Source of the DNA: JAVBNJ01 sp031551625
Lineage (GTDB): Bacteria; Bacteroidota; Bacteroidia; Bacteroidales; UBA932
Direction of reading: 5' to 3'
Assembly (NCBI GenBank): GCA_031551625.1
Contig: JAVBNJ010000049.1
Coordinates: 1 to 8,881, forward strand
DNA: 8,881 nt
This document shows positions 1 through 6,617 of the stretch, in pieces (the stretch's first letter is position 1; every line of letters starts with the position of its first letter). Made by a program: the position numbers and the translations under genes. The notes beneath the pieces were generated by a model that searched no databases, was not told the origin of the DNA, and was given only the letters and a program-made list of their open reading frames with translations.

Positions 1-759
1 ATAAATCGCAAGCAGGAATAGGGATGCTATTACTATCCACCACCACTTGGGGGTGTTACGCCCGTTGGCGACAATGGCTATAGTCCACAGCACTAACGAG
101 AACAACGTTTTATTGTCCGTAAGATCATTACCCACCGGGAAGCCCGTCCAGTATACGCCGAACGCGGCTTTCTGCACCAGGCAACCGAACACAATACCAC
201 CGAGAAACAGGCATACCCACATAATTTTTGCATAAGTCATGAATCCGGTGCGGCGGAAGGCGGCTATTAATCCCGTTAAATTGGAGAGCAACATGGCTAC
301 GAACATCAGCAAAATATGCGGAATGAGCAAGGCGGCTGGCACATCGTTCTTGAAACGCGCCACCACCGCGCTGGTCGAGGTTTGCACTACATCGCCGGCT
401 ACTTTTGTGAAACGCACGTAGTATTCTATTTTTTCGACCGGTTTGCCCGATGGTAGTTGCGCTGTAAATGTATCGCCGCTACGCACTAATGCACTTTCCG
501 CATAACCTTCCGGCGATTTATGCGAACGGAAAAGGATTTCGGACGTTACGCTGTCCGGTAAATTTTTCACCGTAAATTTCAACGTACTGTATCCTCCGTC
601 AATGGTGAGGCTTCGCGGGAGTTTGGTTTCGTACTCAGTGTCATCAATTGCAAATTTCAGGCGTTGTGGATTTGTTGGCCCGGTCATACGCTGAAACACC
701 ACGGCTGCCAAGGTTATCACGATGGCAAGTACCCAATATAAAATGATTTTCTTTTTCAT
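1..759 (-). CDS. Uncharacterised multi-pass membrane protein, C-terminus outside the window
   Basis: The frame starts at ATG 759 (MKKKIILYW...) and stays open to the left edge, giving 253 residues with no stop. One N-terminal hydrophobic segment (about residues 5-23) is followed by a polar, probably beta-rich extracytoplasmic region (about 33-137), then hydrophobic segments near 142-168, 175-199 and 217-232, and a last one from about 239 (WWWIVIASLFLLAIY) cut by the edge. A conserved-looking loop, FPVGNDLTDNKTL, lies between the third and fourth segments. I do not recognise a characterised family. The architecture is an inner-membrane anchor, a periplasmic domain and a helical bundle. It lies 56 bp downstream of the M28 peptidase gene, with a palindromic hairpin in the gap, and could be the last or a middle gene of the same transcript. 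Reality of the gene is well supported by its length and clean membrane pattern; the function is unknown. Confidence 0.85.
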   Translation of the reverse strand, partial: MKKKIILYWVLAIVITLAAVVFQRMTGPTNPQRLKFAIDDTEYETKLPRSLTIDGGYSTLKFTVKNLPDSVTSEILFRSHKSPEGYAESALVRSGDTFTAQLPSGKPVEKIEYYVRFTKVAGDVVQTSTSAVVARFKNDVPAALLIPHILLMFVAMLLSNLTGLIAAFRRTGFMTYAKIMWVCLFLGGIVFGCLVQKAAFGVYWTGFPVGNDLTDNKTLFSLVLWTIAIVANGRNTPKWWWIVIASLFLLAIY

Positions 760-778
760 GATATTATTTCTTTATATA

Positions 779-811
779 CCTAACAGGTCAAAAAGGCAAA
801 GACCTGTTAGG
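779..811. repeat. Intergenic hairpin repeat, CCTAACAGG family, copy 1
   Basis: A perfect 11-bp inverted repeat: CCTAACAGGTC at 779-789 and its reverse complement at 801-811, with an 11-nt loop. It begins 5 nt after the M28 peptidase stop codon and ends 19 nt before the next gene's ATG. The 9-bp arm CCTAACAGG recurs in the hairpin at 6618-6652, between asd and dapA. No T-run follows on the minus strand, so it is a poor classical terminator. An mRNA-end or processing structure, or a short dispersed palindromic repeat, fits better. I recall similar palindromes as common in Bacteroidota genomes, but that is memory, not a search. Confidence 0.85.
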
Positions 812-815
812 GTCG

Positions 816-2057
816 TTATAATTCAATTACTAAATCCAACAAATCGTTACCCCGCTGAACCCGCACGGTTACTGACTGTCCGGGCGTCAGTTCCGAGAGG
901 CATTTCATATAATCTTCGATATTGTGCACCGGTCTTGCTCCCACCAGCAAAATGACATCGCCGTTCTTCATTCCCGCTTTGTCGGCGGGCTTTCCGGCGG
1001 TTACAAAATCGGCACGCATGCCGTCGCCTTCGTATACATTATTGAAATCGGGAATAATGCCGAATGTTATTTTAAAAGCGTGTGGCTTTGTTTCACGCTC
1101 GCTGCCGGCCTTTTGATATACGGGAGAAGCCGTTGTATTAAGTATTTTTTCGGCTACATAGTAGGTATAATCAAATACTTGTTCCATGCCGGAATAGTTG
1201 ATTTTATCGGACTTGTCGGCAGGCAAGTGGTAATCGTAGTGCACACCGGTAGTAAAAAACAGTACGGGAATCGAATCGGCATAGAACGCGGTGTGATCCG
1301 ATGGGCCATAGCCTCCGGCCACCAATGTGAAATGGAGCGAATCGGGATTGGGCACCGATTTTATAACTGTTTCCGCACCGGCAAATGTGCCTGTGCCGTT
1401 GATTTCCAAGGTACGCTTGTCGTTCAGGCGGCCTACCATATCGAAGTTAAACATCATCACTGGTTTTGTTATTTTTTCCGGCAGGTGCTGCACAAAATAT
1501 TTGGAACCGACAATGCCTTGCTCTTCGGCGCCAAACGCCACAATCAACACACTACGCTTTGGTTTTGAAGCGGCTATTTTTTTTGCTAATTCCAACAACA
1601 TGGCCACGCCCGAGGCGTTATCGTCGGCGCCGTAGTGTACGGCCACCGTGTCGGGACGGCGGCTGCCGGAGCCTTTTCCACCCATGCCCAAGTGATCGTA
1701 GTGCGCACCAAACACAATGTATTCGTTTTTCAATTTCTTGTCGCGTCCTTCCAGCGCCATCACTACGTTGTACGTCCATGCCGTATCGCGCGCCACTTTT
1801 GATGTATCGCGTTTGATAATAGGAAAACGCTGCAAGCCATCAGCTAAAAGCGGTTGGTACCCGTAGCTTTGCAGCGTAGTGCGGATATAACCGACAATCA
1901 ACGAATCGGCGGAAGCGCCTGCCAACCGGCCTTTCAGCGTATCCGACGCCAAGTATCCGACATGTTTGCGGAATGCTGTTTCTTGTGCCCACATCTCTTG
2001 CGTCCCTTGCAAGAGTACGGCAGAAAACAGGAATACAATACTATAAATTTTTCTCAT
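816..2057 (-). CDS. Exported M28-family zinc peptidase with C-terminal PDZ domain
   Basis: A predicted secreted metallopeptidase of 413 residues. Numbering is from ATG 2057, chosen because it overlaps the upstream stop as ATGA and begins a good signal peptide (residues 1-25, ending MWAQ). ATG 2072 would add five residues. The two-zinc M28 site is complete: H119 in GAHYDHLG, the Asp pair D145/D146 in GADDNASG, E178/E179 in GAEEQG (catalytic Glu and metal ligand), D206 in FNFDMVGR and H277 in YDYHLPAD. A PDZ domain occupies about residues 330-411 (AGMKNGDVILLVGARPV). The family contains aminopeptidases and carboxypeptidases, so substrate cannot be assigned. It most likely acts in the periplasm or outside the cell. 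The stop/start overlap suggests translational coupling with the SpoIIE-type phosphatase gene. A hairpin repeat begins 5 nt after its stop codon. Confidence 0.93.
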   Translation of the reverse strand: MRKIYSIVFLFSAVLLQGTQEMWAQETAFRKHVGYLASDTLKGRLAGASADSLIVGYIRTTLQSYGYQPLLADGLQRFPIIKRDTSKVARDTAWTYNVVMALEGRDKKLKNEYIVFGAHYDHLGMGGKGSGSRRPDTVAVHYGADDNASGVAMLLELAKKIAASKPKRSVLIVAFGAEEQGIVGSKYFVQHLPEKITKPVMMFNFDMVGRLNDKRTLEINGTGTFAGAETVIKSVPNPDSLHFTLVAGGYGPSDHTAFYADSIPVLFFTTGVHYDYHLPADKSDKINYSGMEQVFDYTYYVAEKILNTTASPVYQKAGSERETKPHAFKITFGIIPDFNNVYEGDGMRADFVTAGKPADKAGMKNGDVILLVGARPVHNIEDYMKCLSELTPGQSVTVRVQRGNDLLDLVIEL

Positions 2058-3958
2058 CGAACGGGTTTCCATTTAAAAATTAATACGGTCATATCGTCGG
2101 ACTGTTCGCGCCCTTGCTCGAACTCGCCGGCTTGCTGCACAATGGTTTTTACTATTTTTTCCACCGGTTCATCTTTCAGTTCACCGGCTAACGCCAACAA
2201 CCGGGTGGCGCCAAAAAGTTCGTCTTGTAAGTTGGTGGCCTCTGTAATGCCGTCGGAATAAAGGATTACAGTGGTACCGGGCTGCAACGTTACCTCATTT
2301 TGCACAAACACCGTATCGTCGAACACACCGGCGGGCAGGTTGGTAGCCACATCGGCAAAGACCGCTGTATTGCCCGATACAATTGGCGGCAAGTGGCCTG
2401 CATTGCACAATTGCATGTGCCCGCTTTCCAAATCGACCACCGCCACAAGCAATGTCACGAACATTGACGACACATTATCGTAGGCCAGCGTTTTGTTGAT
2501 GATAGATACAATCTGCTGCGCCGAATGGGCATGCGCCACCACTGCGCGGAAAATGCCGCACGTAATGGCCATGAACAGCGAGGCCGGAACGCCTTTACCT
2601 GCCACGTCGCCCACAATAAGGTAGAGTTTATTATTGAGCACAATGAAGTCGTATAAATCGCCGCCCACCATTTTCGCGGGTTTCAGTGCAGCGTGCAAAT
2701 TGATAGGCGCCAATTGCCCGACCGCTGCAAAATTAGTAGGCACCATAGTCATCTGAATGCCTTGTGCCACGCGGAGTTCACTGTCTGTTTTTTCTTTTTC
2801 GGAAATCGTAAATTTCAGTTCGTCAATATATTTCAACAGTTCGGACTCCATATTTACAAAGGCGTCGCGGAGTTCCGATATTTCATCGCCTTTCACCATT
2901 TCGGGAATAGCCACCGTAAAATCGCCATGCGAAATTTGCTTGGCCAAGCGGGCAAATGTTTTCAGCGGGTTACGCAATTTGCGTATTAGCCGCCATGTGA
3001 GCAGGAATACCAGCGCCAAACCAAACACGGCAATGATTATCAGCAAAATTCGTTGTGTGCGGAATTCGGCCAACACATATTTTTGCGGGATAATCAACGC
3101 TATCGACCAATCGAGGCGCGGCACCGGCGTGTAAAAGATATATGACTTTTCGCCTTTATAGGTAGCCACCGCCGAACCGGTTAGCCCATCGACCATGGCC
3201 TGCCCGATGTTACGCAATTCGCCGTTATGCAACGAATCGGCATACGAGAAAACGGTGGCATCAATGACCAGTCGCTCCTCAGGGTTGGCCAGGAATGTAC
3301 CGTCGCGGCCTACAATCAGCATAGTAGATTTTGCGTAGGGCTTTACGCTGTTGGCCAGTTTATTTATCCACTCGAGCGAAATATCAGCCGAAAACACGCC
3401 AACAAACTTACCGTCTTTATGAATGGGTGCAGAATAAGTAACCATCATCACCCCGTCGTAGTAGGGATTGCTCCAATAGTCGGCATTTGTTTCCTTCGTT
3501 TTAGTATACCATTCGCGGAGAAAGTAGTCGTGATTTTCGTTGCCAATCTGTTCGGTGTGTATCGTATCGCGTTCCTGCCACGAATAAAATTCACAGTAGC
3601 GCCCCACTGCCGGAAACATATCCGGCTCAAACGCAATGGCCGAGCCATAAATATTGGGGTTGACATTCACTGCATGGCGCGAGAGTTCCGCTATTTCGGA
3701 CGGCATCAAGTGAGACAGGAATATCGTTTCCTTCAGGTTATCGGGTGTAGCCTCTATATTTTCTAACGTTTTCAGGATACGCTCTTTGGTATTCTCGAGC
3801 GTGAGGTTCACATTTTCTTTGAGCCGCTTGTTCGAAAGCGAAGCTGCGTACGAAAAAAACAGGATGAACGAAGCCGCAAATACGGCCAGTACCGTAATCA
3901 GTAACGAATACTGGAAACGGTACAAAATAGATTTCCGATGGCTGCTTTTTCTGTTCAC
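2054..3958 (-). CDS. Membrane sensor phosphatase: dCache, HAMP and SpoIIE/PP2C domains
   Basis: A 634-residue RsbU/SpoIIE-like serine/threonine phosphatase that should dephosphorylate a partner protein, classically an anti-anti-sigma factor, in response to an extracytoplasmic signal. Domains in order: transmembrane helix about 16-40; periplasmic dCache sensor about 42-298; second helix about 303-325; HAMP about 326-379; a helical linker (ELRVAQGIQMTMVP, 394-407) typical of this family; PP2C-like phosphatase about 415-630. Metal-binding acidic residues are all visible: D434 in GGDLYD, D451 in VGDVAGKG, D569 in YSDG, and D621/D622 in SDDMT. The sensor contains REWY (148-151), NPYYD (164-168) and D192, resembling the amino-acid-binding dCache motif. 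The start is GTG: an in-frame TAG lies immediately before it, and the first downstream ATG (residue 85) would delete the first membrane helix. The gene starts 25 bp after gpx and overlaps the M28 peptidase start by 4 bp. No obvious protein partner is encoded in the window. Confidence 0.94.
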   Translation of the reverse strand: MNRKSSHRKSILYRFQYSLLITVLAVFAASFILFFSYAASLSNKRLKENVNLTLENTKERILKTLENIEATPDNLKETIFLSHLMPSEIAELSRHAVNVNPNIYGSAIAFEPDMFPAVGRYCEFYSWQERDTIHTEQIGNENHDYFLREWYTKTKETNADYWSNPYYDGVMMVTYSAPIHKDGKFVGVFSADISLEWINKLANSVKPYAKSTMLIVGRDGTFLANPEERLVIDATVFSYADSLHNGELRNIGQAMVDGLTGSAVATYKGEKSYIFYTPVPRLDWSIALIIPQKYVLAEFRTQRILLIIIAVFGLALVFLLTWRLIRKLRNPLKTFARLAKQISHGDFTVAIPEMVKGDEISELRDAFVNMESELLKYIDELKFTISEKEKTDSELRVAQGIQMTMVPTNFAAVGQLAPINLHAALKPAKMVGGDLYDFIVLNNKLYLIVGDVAGKGVPASLFMAITCGIFRAVVAHAHSAQQIVSIINKTLAYDNVSSMFVTLLVAVVDLESGHMQLCNAGHLPPIVSGNTAVFADVATNLPAGVFDDTVFVQNEVTLQPGTTVILYSDGITEATNLQDELFGATRLLALAGELKDEPVEKIVKTIVQQAGEFEQGREQSDDMTVLIFKWKPVR

Positions 3959-3983
3959 CTAATCTTTTAGTTTAGTAACTAAA

Positions 3984-4538
3984 TTATTTTTCTATTTCGC
4001 TGATAACCGCATTATCAAGCGGCTTAATGTTGTATAAGAAAAATTTCTGCAGGTTTCCGTGCTCGTCTACCAAGTATTTACAGAAATTCCACGTAGGCGC
4101 TTCATTGTTCCAACCATTTTCATTTTTGTCAGTCAGCCATTTGAACACAGGATTTTGAGCTTTGCCGATCACATTAGATTTTGTCATTAACAAAAACGTG
4201 ACATCGTAAGTTTTGGTGCAAAATTCGCGAATTTCCGCATCGGTGCCGAGTTCCTGTTCTTTAAAATCGCCCGACGGAAAACCTATTACCACTAACTTGT
4301 CGTCATAGAGCTTCGAGAGTTCCTGCAAATCGGCATATTGCGGCGTAAACCCACAGTGAGAAGCCGTGTTCACAATCAATACTTTCTTTCCCTTGAATTG
4401 GGCAAAATCAATGGTTTCGCCGTCAATCGACGTAAAACTCAATTTGTAGAAGCTTGTTTTACTCTTTTCTCCGGCAACAGCGAATAGAGCTACGCTTAGA
4501 AAGCAAGCCAAAAGGCAAAAATGTTTCATGGTTTTCAT
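3984..4538 (-). CDS. Exported glutathione peroxidase-family thiol peroxidase
   Basis: A 184-residue member of the GPx family (thioredoxin fold), expected to reduce hydroperoxides, probably with thioredoxin-like rather than glutathione reductant. The N-terminus is a Sec signal peptide (about 1-22, ending FAVA), so the mature protein is probably periplasmic. The peroxidatic Cys is C62 in NTASHCGFTPQY. W150 and N151 in TWNF match two more members of the usual Cys-Gln-Trp-Asn tetrad. The Gln position, normally in FPCNQF, reads FPSGDF here, so D91 replaces Gln. C107 in REFCTKTYDVTF is placed like the resolving Cys of yeast-type 2-Cys enzymes. ATG 4538 was chosen as the first start; ATG 4529 (residue 4) is also possible. 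The gene sits 26 bp after dapB and 25 bp before the sensor phosphatase gene. Confidence 0.93.
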   Translation of the reverse strand: MKTMKHFCLLACFLSVALFAVAGEKSKTSFYKLSFTSIDGETIDFAQFKGKKVLIVNTASHCGFTPQYADLQELSKLYDDKLVVIGFPSGDFKEQELGTDAEIREFCTKTYDVTFLLMTKSNVIGKAQNPVFKWLTDKNENGWNNEAPTWNFCKYLVDEHGNLQKFFLYNIKPLDNAVISEIEK

Positions 4539-4564
4539 GATGGTATCAGTTTAAGTTGTTCAAT

Positions 4565-5293
4565 TTACTTGGTTGCCAACACATCGGACATCCGGTAAAG
4601 CGCCGGTTGTAGTCCTGTCACAAAAGCAGCCGCACGCAAGGCCCCTTCGGCAAATATGCGTTTCGAAAGCGCGGTGTGTTTTATTTCAATAATCTCGTCG
4701 TTACCGGCAAATATAACGGAGTGTTCGCCTACAATGGTGCCACCGCGCACAGCATGCACACCTATTTCGTTTTTTGTCCGGCGACGCATCCCTTCGCGGC
4801 CATTCACAATTGTTTTTTTGTCGATATCGTGCACAGCCGACAGTAACATCTTTGCCGTGCCGCTCGGTGCGTCTTCTTTCAGGTTGTGGTGTTTCTCTAT
4901 AAGTTCAATATCGAAGCTGTCGCCAAGCGCGGCGCTTATACGGTTCACCACATCCATCAACACATTTACGCCAATTGACATGTTGCCCGAATACACCACC
5001 GGTGTTTTTGCTGCCGTGTCGCGAATCAAATTTTGTTGCCCTTCGCTGAAACCCGTAGTGCATATAACCACCGGCTTGGTATGTTCCTGTGCATAGCGCA
5101 ACACTTTTTCGATATTACCTACATGCGAAAAGTCGATAATGCAGTCGAACGGCGCACTGATGACCGAAAGTTCGGCATATACATCAGTACCTGGCTCGCG
5201 GCCCACAATGGCAGCCACTTCCACCCCACTCTCCCGCGCAGCCTGCTCCAGTACATGGCCCATTTTTCCGTAACCTACAATTATAATTTTCAT
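4565..5293 (-). CDS. dapB: 4-hydroxy-tetrahydrodipicolinate reductase
   Basis: Reduces the DapA product, using NAD(P)H, in the cytoplasmic diaminopimelate/lysine pathway. The 242-residue protein starts with the nucleotide-binding fold (MKIIIVGYGKMG, residues 1-12). DFSHVGN (54-60) and SGNMSIGVN (102-110) follow. The catalytic block EKHHNLKEDAPSGTA lies at 133-147, with H135/H136 and K139 equivalent to the E. coli His pair and Lys. HAVRGGTIVGEHSVIFAG lies at 180-197. Start ATG 5293 places the Rossmann strand right at the N-terminus; an upstream in-frame start at 5344 would add 17 residues encoded by the inverted-repeat DNA and is rejected. The protein is about 30 residues shorter than the E. 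coli enzyme. It is separated from dapA by the 343-bp repeat-bounded unit, whose edge is 10 nt from this start codon, so that DNA now forms its 5' leader. No convincing promoter was seen there. Confidence 0.97.
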   Translation of the reverse strand: MKIIIVGYGKMGHVLEQAARESGVEVAAIVGREPGTDVYAELSVISAPFDCIIDFSHVGNIEKVLRYAQEHTKPVVICTTGFSEGQQNLIRDTAAKTPVVYSGNMSIGVNVLMDVVNRISAALGDSFDIELIEKHHNLKEDAPSGTAKMLLSAVHDIDKKTIVNGREGMRRRTKNEIGVHAVRGGTIVGEHSVIFAGNDEIIEIKHTALSKRIFAEGALRAAAFVTGLQPALYRMSDVLATK

Positions 5294-5303
5294 AATCTTT
5301 TTT

Positions 5304-5330
5304 GTCCACGAATTACACGAATGGCACGAA
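5304..5330. repeat. Left 27-nt inverted repeat of the GxxExxY unit
   Basis: Begins GTCCACGAATTACAC and ends CACGAA. The reverse complement of 5620-5646 is the same except at three positions (16, 20 and 21). Its outer edge is 10 nt from the dapB ATG. Internally it repeats the motif ACACGAAT/GCACGAAT, so it is itself made of short tandem-like blocks. Confidence 0.9.
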
Positions 5331-5387
5331 TTTTTTAGATACACATTAAGACACTAAAAGCAATTACACAAATTTCCTTATTCATTT

Positions 5388-5626
5388 TTACAAAATGAAA
5401 CGTTTATATTCAAGACTCTTTGCGCCAAAGTTAATTAGTAAACCAATTCTATTTTAGTTATTTTTAAATAATTTAAAATCTGTGATTCATTTTCAGGAGT
5501 GATCTCTGCTTGTGCTTTCAATTCTACAATAATTTTATCATAACATATTAAACCGGCTATATACGTTTTCTGTAATTCAACCCCTTTGTACACTATTTTC
5601 AATGATTTCTGTAGCTCGTTTCGTGA
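5388..5626 (-). pseudogene. GxxExxY-family protein remnant, truncated and frameshifted
   Basis: The minus-strand translation from about 5626 reads SRNELQKSLKIVYKGVELQ, then KTYIAGLICYDKIIVELKAQ, then AEITPENESQILNYLKITKI, ending in ELVY and a stop at 5435-5437. This matches the central part of the GxxExxY family (PDDEXK_3-like), whose D...ELK nuclease-type motif is kept in CYDKIIVELK. The family's usual C-terminus continues in the next frame from about 5444: GLLINFGAKSLEYKRFIL, stop at 5388-5390. Restoring one G in the TTGG at about 5443-5446 would join the frames as ELGLLINFG. The N-terminal portion, including the GxxExxY motif that names the family, is missing; the sequence goes straight from the repeat into mid-protein. 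The family's function is not established to my knowledge. Recognition is from conserved residue patterns, not a database search. Confidence 0.8.
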
Positions 5627-5646
5627 AATTAGTGTAATTCGTGGAC
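5620..5646. repeat. Right 27-nt inverted repeat of the GxxExxY unit
   Basis: The plus strand reads TTCGTGAAATTAGTG and ends GTAATTCGTGGAC. It is the inverted partner of 5304-5330, with 24 of 27 positions matching and the outer 15 nt identical. It ends 7 nt before the dapA stop triplet at 5654-5656. The GxxExxY remnant begins essentially within its inner edge. Confidence 0.9.
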
Positions 5647-5653
5647 TACTGTT

Positions 5654-6577
5654 CTATTTTGCCACTTTTTGTAATTCGTCGACCAATATAGCTTTGTTCT
5701 TTTCGCTCATGGCATAGAGCGGCAAGCGGTAGCCGCCAACACCGTGGCCTTGCAGGTTCATTGCTTCTTTCACCGGAATAGGATTCGTTTCGAGGAACAG
5801 CGCTTCAATCACGTTGCTGTACTTCACTTGCAGGCGGGTAGCCTCGCGGATGTTTCCTTTGGCAAACTCGCGGCACATGTCGGCCATTACTTTAGGGAAT
5901 ACATTGGCTGCTACCGATATCACCCCCAATCCGCCGTACGACAATACCGGCAACACTTGCGAGTCGTTGCCCGACAGGATAATCAAACCGGGAACTTCTT
6001 TCGCAATCTTTAGCACATAATCCATATTGCCGCTTGCTTCCTTGATAGCTACTATGTTTTTATGCATGGCCAAGCGTTTCAACACGCTCACGGGAATATT
6101 CATATTGGTTCGTCCTGGCACGTTGTACAGGATAATCGGGGTCTTCACTTTGTCCGCCACGGCTGCAAAATGTTGGTACATGCCCTCGTCGTTGGTTTTG
6201 TTGTAGTAGGGTGTAATGAGTAGCAACCCGTCGACGCCCAGCTTCTCGGCTTCGAGCGAGAGGTGCAAGCTGTGCATGGTATCGTTAGAGCCTGCACCCG
6301 CAATAACGGGAATGCGCTTGTTCACCACTTTTGTTACATGGCCAATCACCGCCAGTTGTTCTTCGTCGCTCAACGTGGTGGATTCACCCGTAGTACCGCA
6401 GGCTACAATGCCGTTGGTGCCCTCGGCAATGTGCCATTCTATTAACTCCGTCAACTTATTAAAATTAACTGTTAAATCATCGTTAAAGGGCGTAACAATC
6501 GCCACAATAGAACCGGTAAAGCCCCCCCAACCCCCAAAGGGGGAGTCGGAAGTGCTGCTTGTTATTTGTGTGCACAT
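5654..6577 (-). CDS. dapA: 4-hydroxy-tetrahydrodipicolinate synthase with repeat-derived N-terminus
   Basis: Condenses pyruvate with aspartate semialdehyde, the first committed step to diaminopimelate and lysine; a cytoplasmic TIM-barrel aldolase. The 307-residue protein has all key residues: CGTTGES (60-66; T62 and T63), Y151 and R156 in YNVPGRT, and the Schiff-base lysine K179 in AIKEASGN. These sit exactly 18 positions after E. coli T44/T45, Y133, R138 and K161. From F20 the sequence FTGSIVAIVTP is the E. coli DapA start (MFTGSIVAIVTP), so residues before it are an extension. The stretch SPFGGWGG (12-19) is encoded by a palindromic G/C repeat at 6521-6546. The only in-frame ATG before the core is 6577, so the extension is probably translated. 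The gene follows asd, which makes its substrate, after an 83-bp gap. Confidence 0.97.
   Translation of the reverse strand: MCTQITSSTSDSPFGGWGGFTGSIVAIVTPFNDDLTVNFNKLTELIEWHIAEGTNGIVACGTTGESTTLSDEEQLAVIGHVTKVVNKRIPVIAGAGSNDTMHSLHLSLEAEKLGVDGLLLITPYYNKTNDEGMYQHFAAVADKVKTPIILYNVPGRTNMNIPVSVLKRLAMHKNIVAIKEASGNMDYVLKIAKEVPGLIILSGNDSQVLPVLSYGGLGVISVAANVFPKVMADMCREFAKGNIREATRLQVKYSNVIEALFLETNPIPVKEAMNLQGHGVGGYRLPLYAMSEKNKAILVDELQKVAK
6521..6546. repeat. G/C palindromic repeat inside the dapA 5' coding region
   Basis: On the plus strand a run of seven C and AA precede the palindrome CCCCC-AAA-GGGGG (6531-6543), followed by AGT. On the coding strand it supplies the codons for SPFGGWGG in DapA. A diverged copy lies in inverse orientation at 6663-6688. 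I recall this AGCCCCC...AACCCCC...GGGGGAG layout as a dispersed repeat in Bacteroidota, but cannot check copy number here. Confidence 0.75.
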
Positions 6578-6617
6578 ATCGTTTATATTTTCAATTTACT
6601 AAATAAACTTTTTCTAA

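Larger units (their letters stand above)
5304..5646. mobile_element. Inverted-repeat-bounded unit carrying a GxxExxY gene remnant
   Basis: A 343-bp block fills nearly all of the dapA-dapB intergenic space. Its two ends are 27-nt inverted repeats matching at 24 of 27 positions, and between them lies a degraded gene on the minus strand. It ends 7 nt before the dapA stop triplet on the right and 10 nt before the dapB start on the left. I see no direct target-site duplication outside the repeats and no transposase inside, so mobilisation by an element elsewhere is only an inference. GxxExxY genes flanked by such short repeats are, as I recall, frequent in Bacteroidota. The call as a mobile element is therefore tentative, while the inverted repeats themselves are plain in the sequence. 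Confidence 0.55.

Noticed and set aside
924..1568. Long plus-strand open frame (214 codons) opposite the M28 peptidase gene
   Set aside because: Antisense shadow: the minus-strand frame has a full set of M28 metal ligands and a PDZ domain, while the plus-strand translation has no recognisable domain.
3227..3766. Plus-strand open frame of 179 codons opposite the dCache domain
   Set aside because: Shadow of the sensor-phosphatase coding sequence; no recognisable protein features.
3971..3983. 13-nt palindrome TTTAGT-A-ACTAAA next to the gpx stop codon
   Set aside because: Very A/T-rich and short with a 1-nt centre; it cannot form a useful hairpin and is expected by chance.
5294..5344. In-frame upstream extension of dapB (start at 5344)
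   Set aside because: It would add residues encoded by the inverted-repeat DNA before the Rossmann strand that normally begins DapB.
5426..5433. Minus-strand TAACTTTG, a match to the -7 promoter element, about 130 bp upstream of dapB
   Set aside because: It encodes conserved residues (INFG) of the GxxExxY remnant and lacks a -33 TTG at proper spacing, so it is most likely coincidental.
6531..6543. CCCCCAAAGGGGG palindrome as an intrinsic terminator
   Set aside because: It lies inside the dapA coding sequence and has no T-run on either strand.
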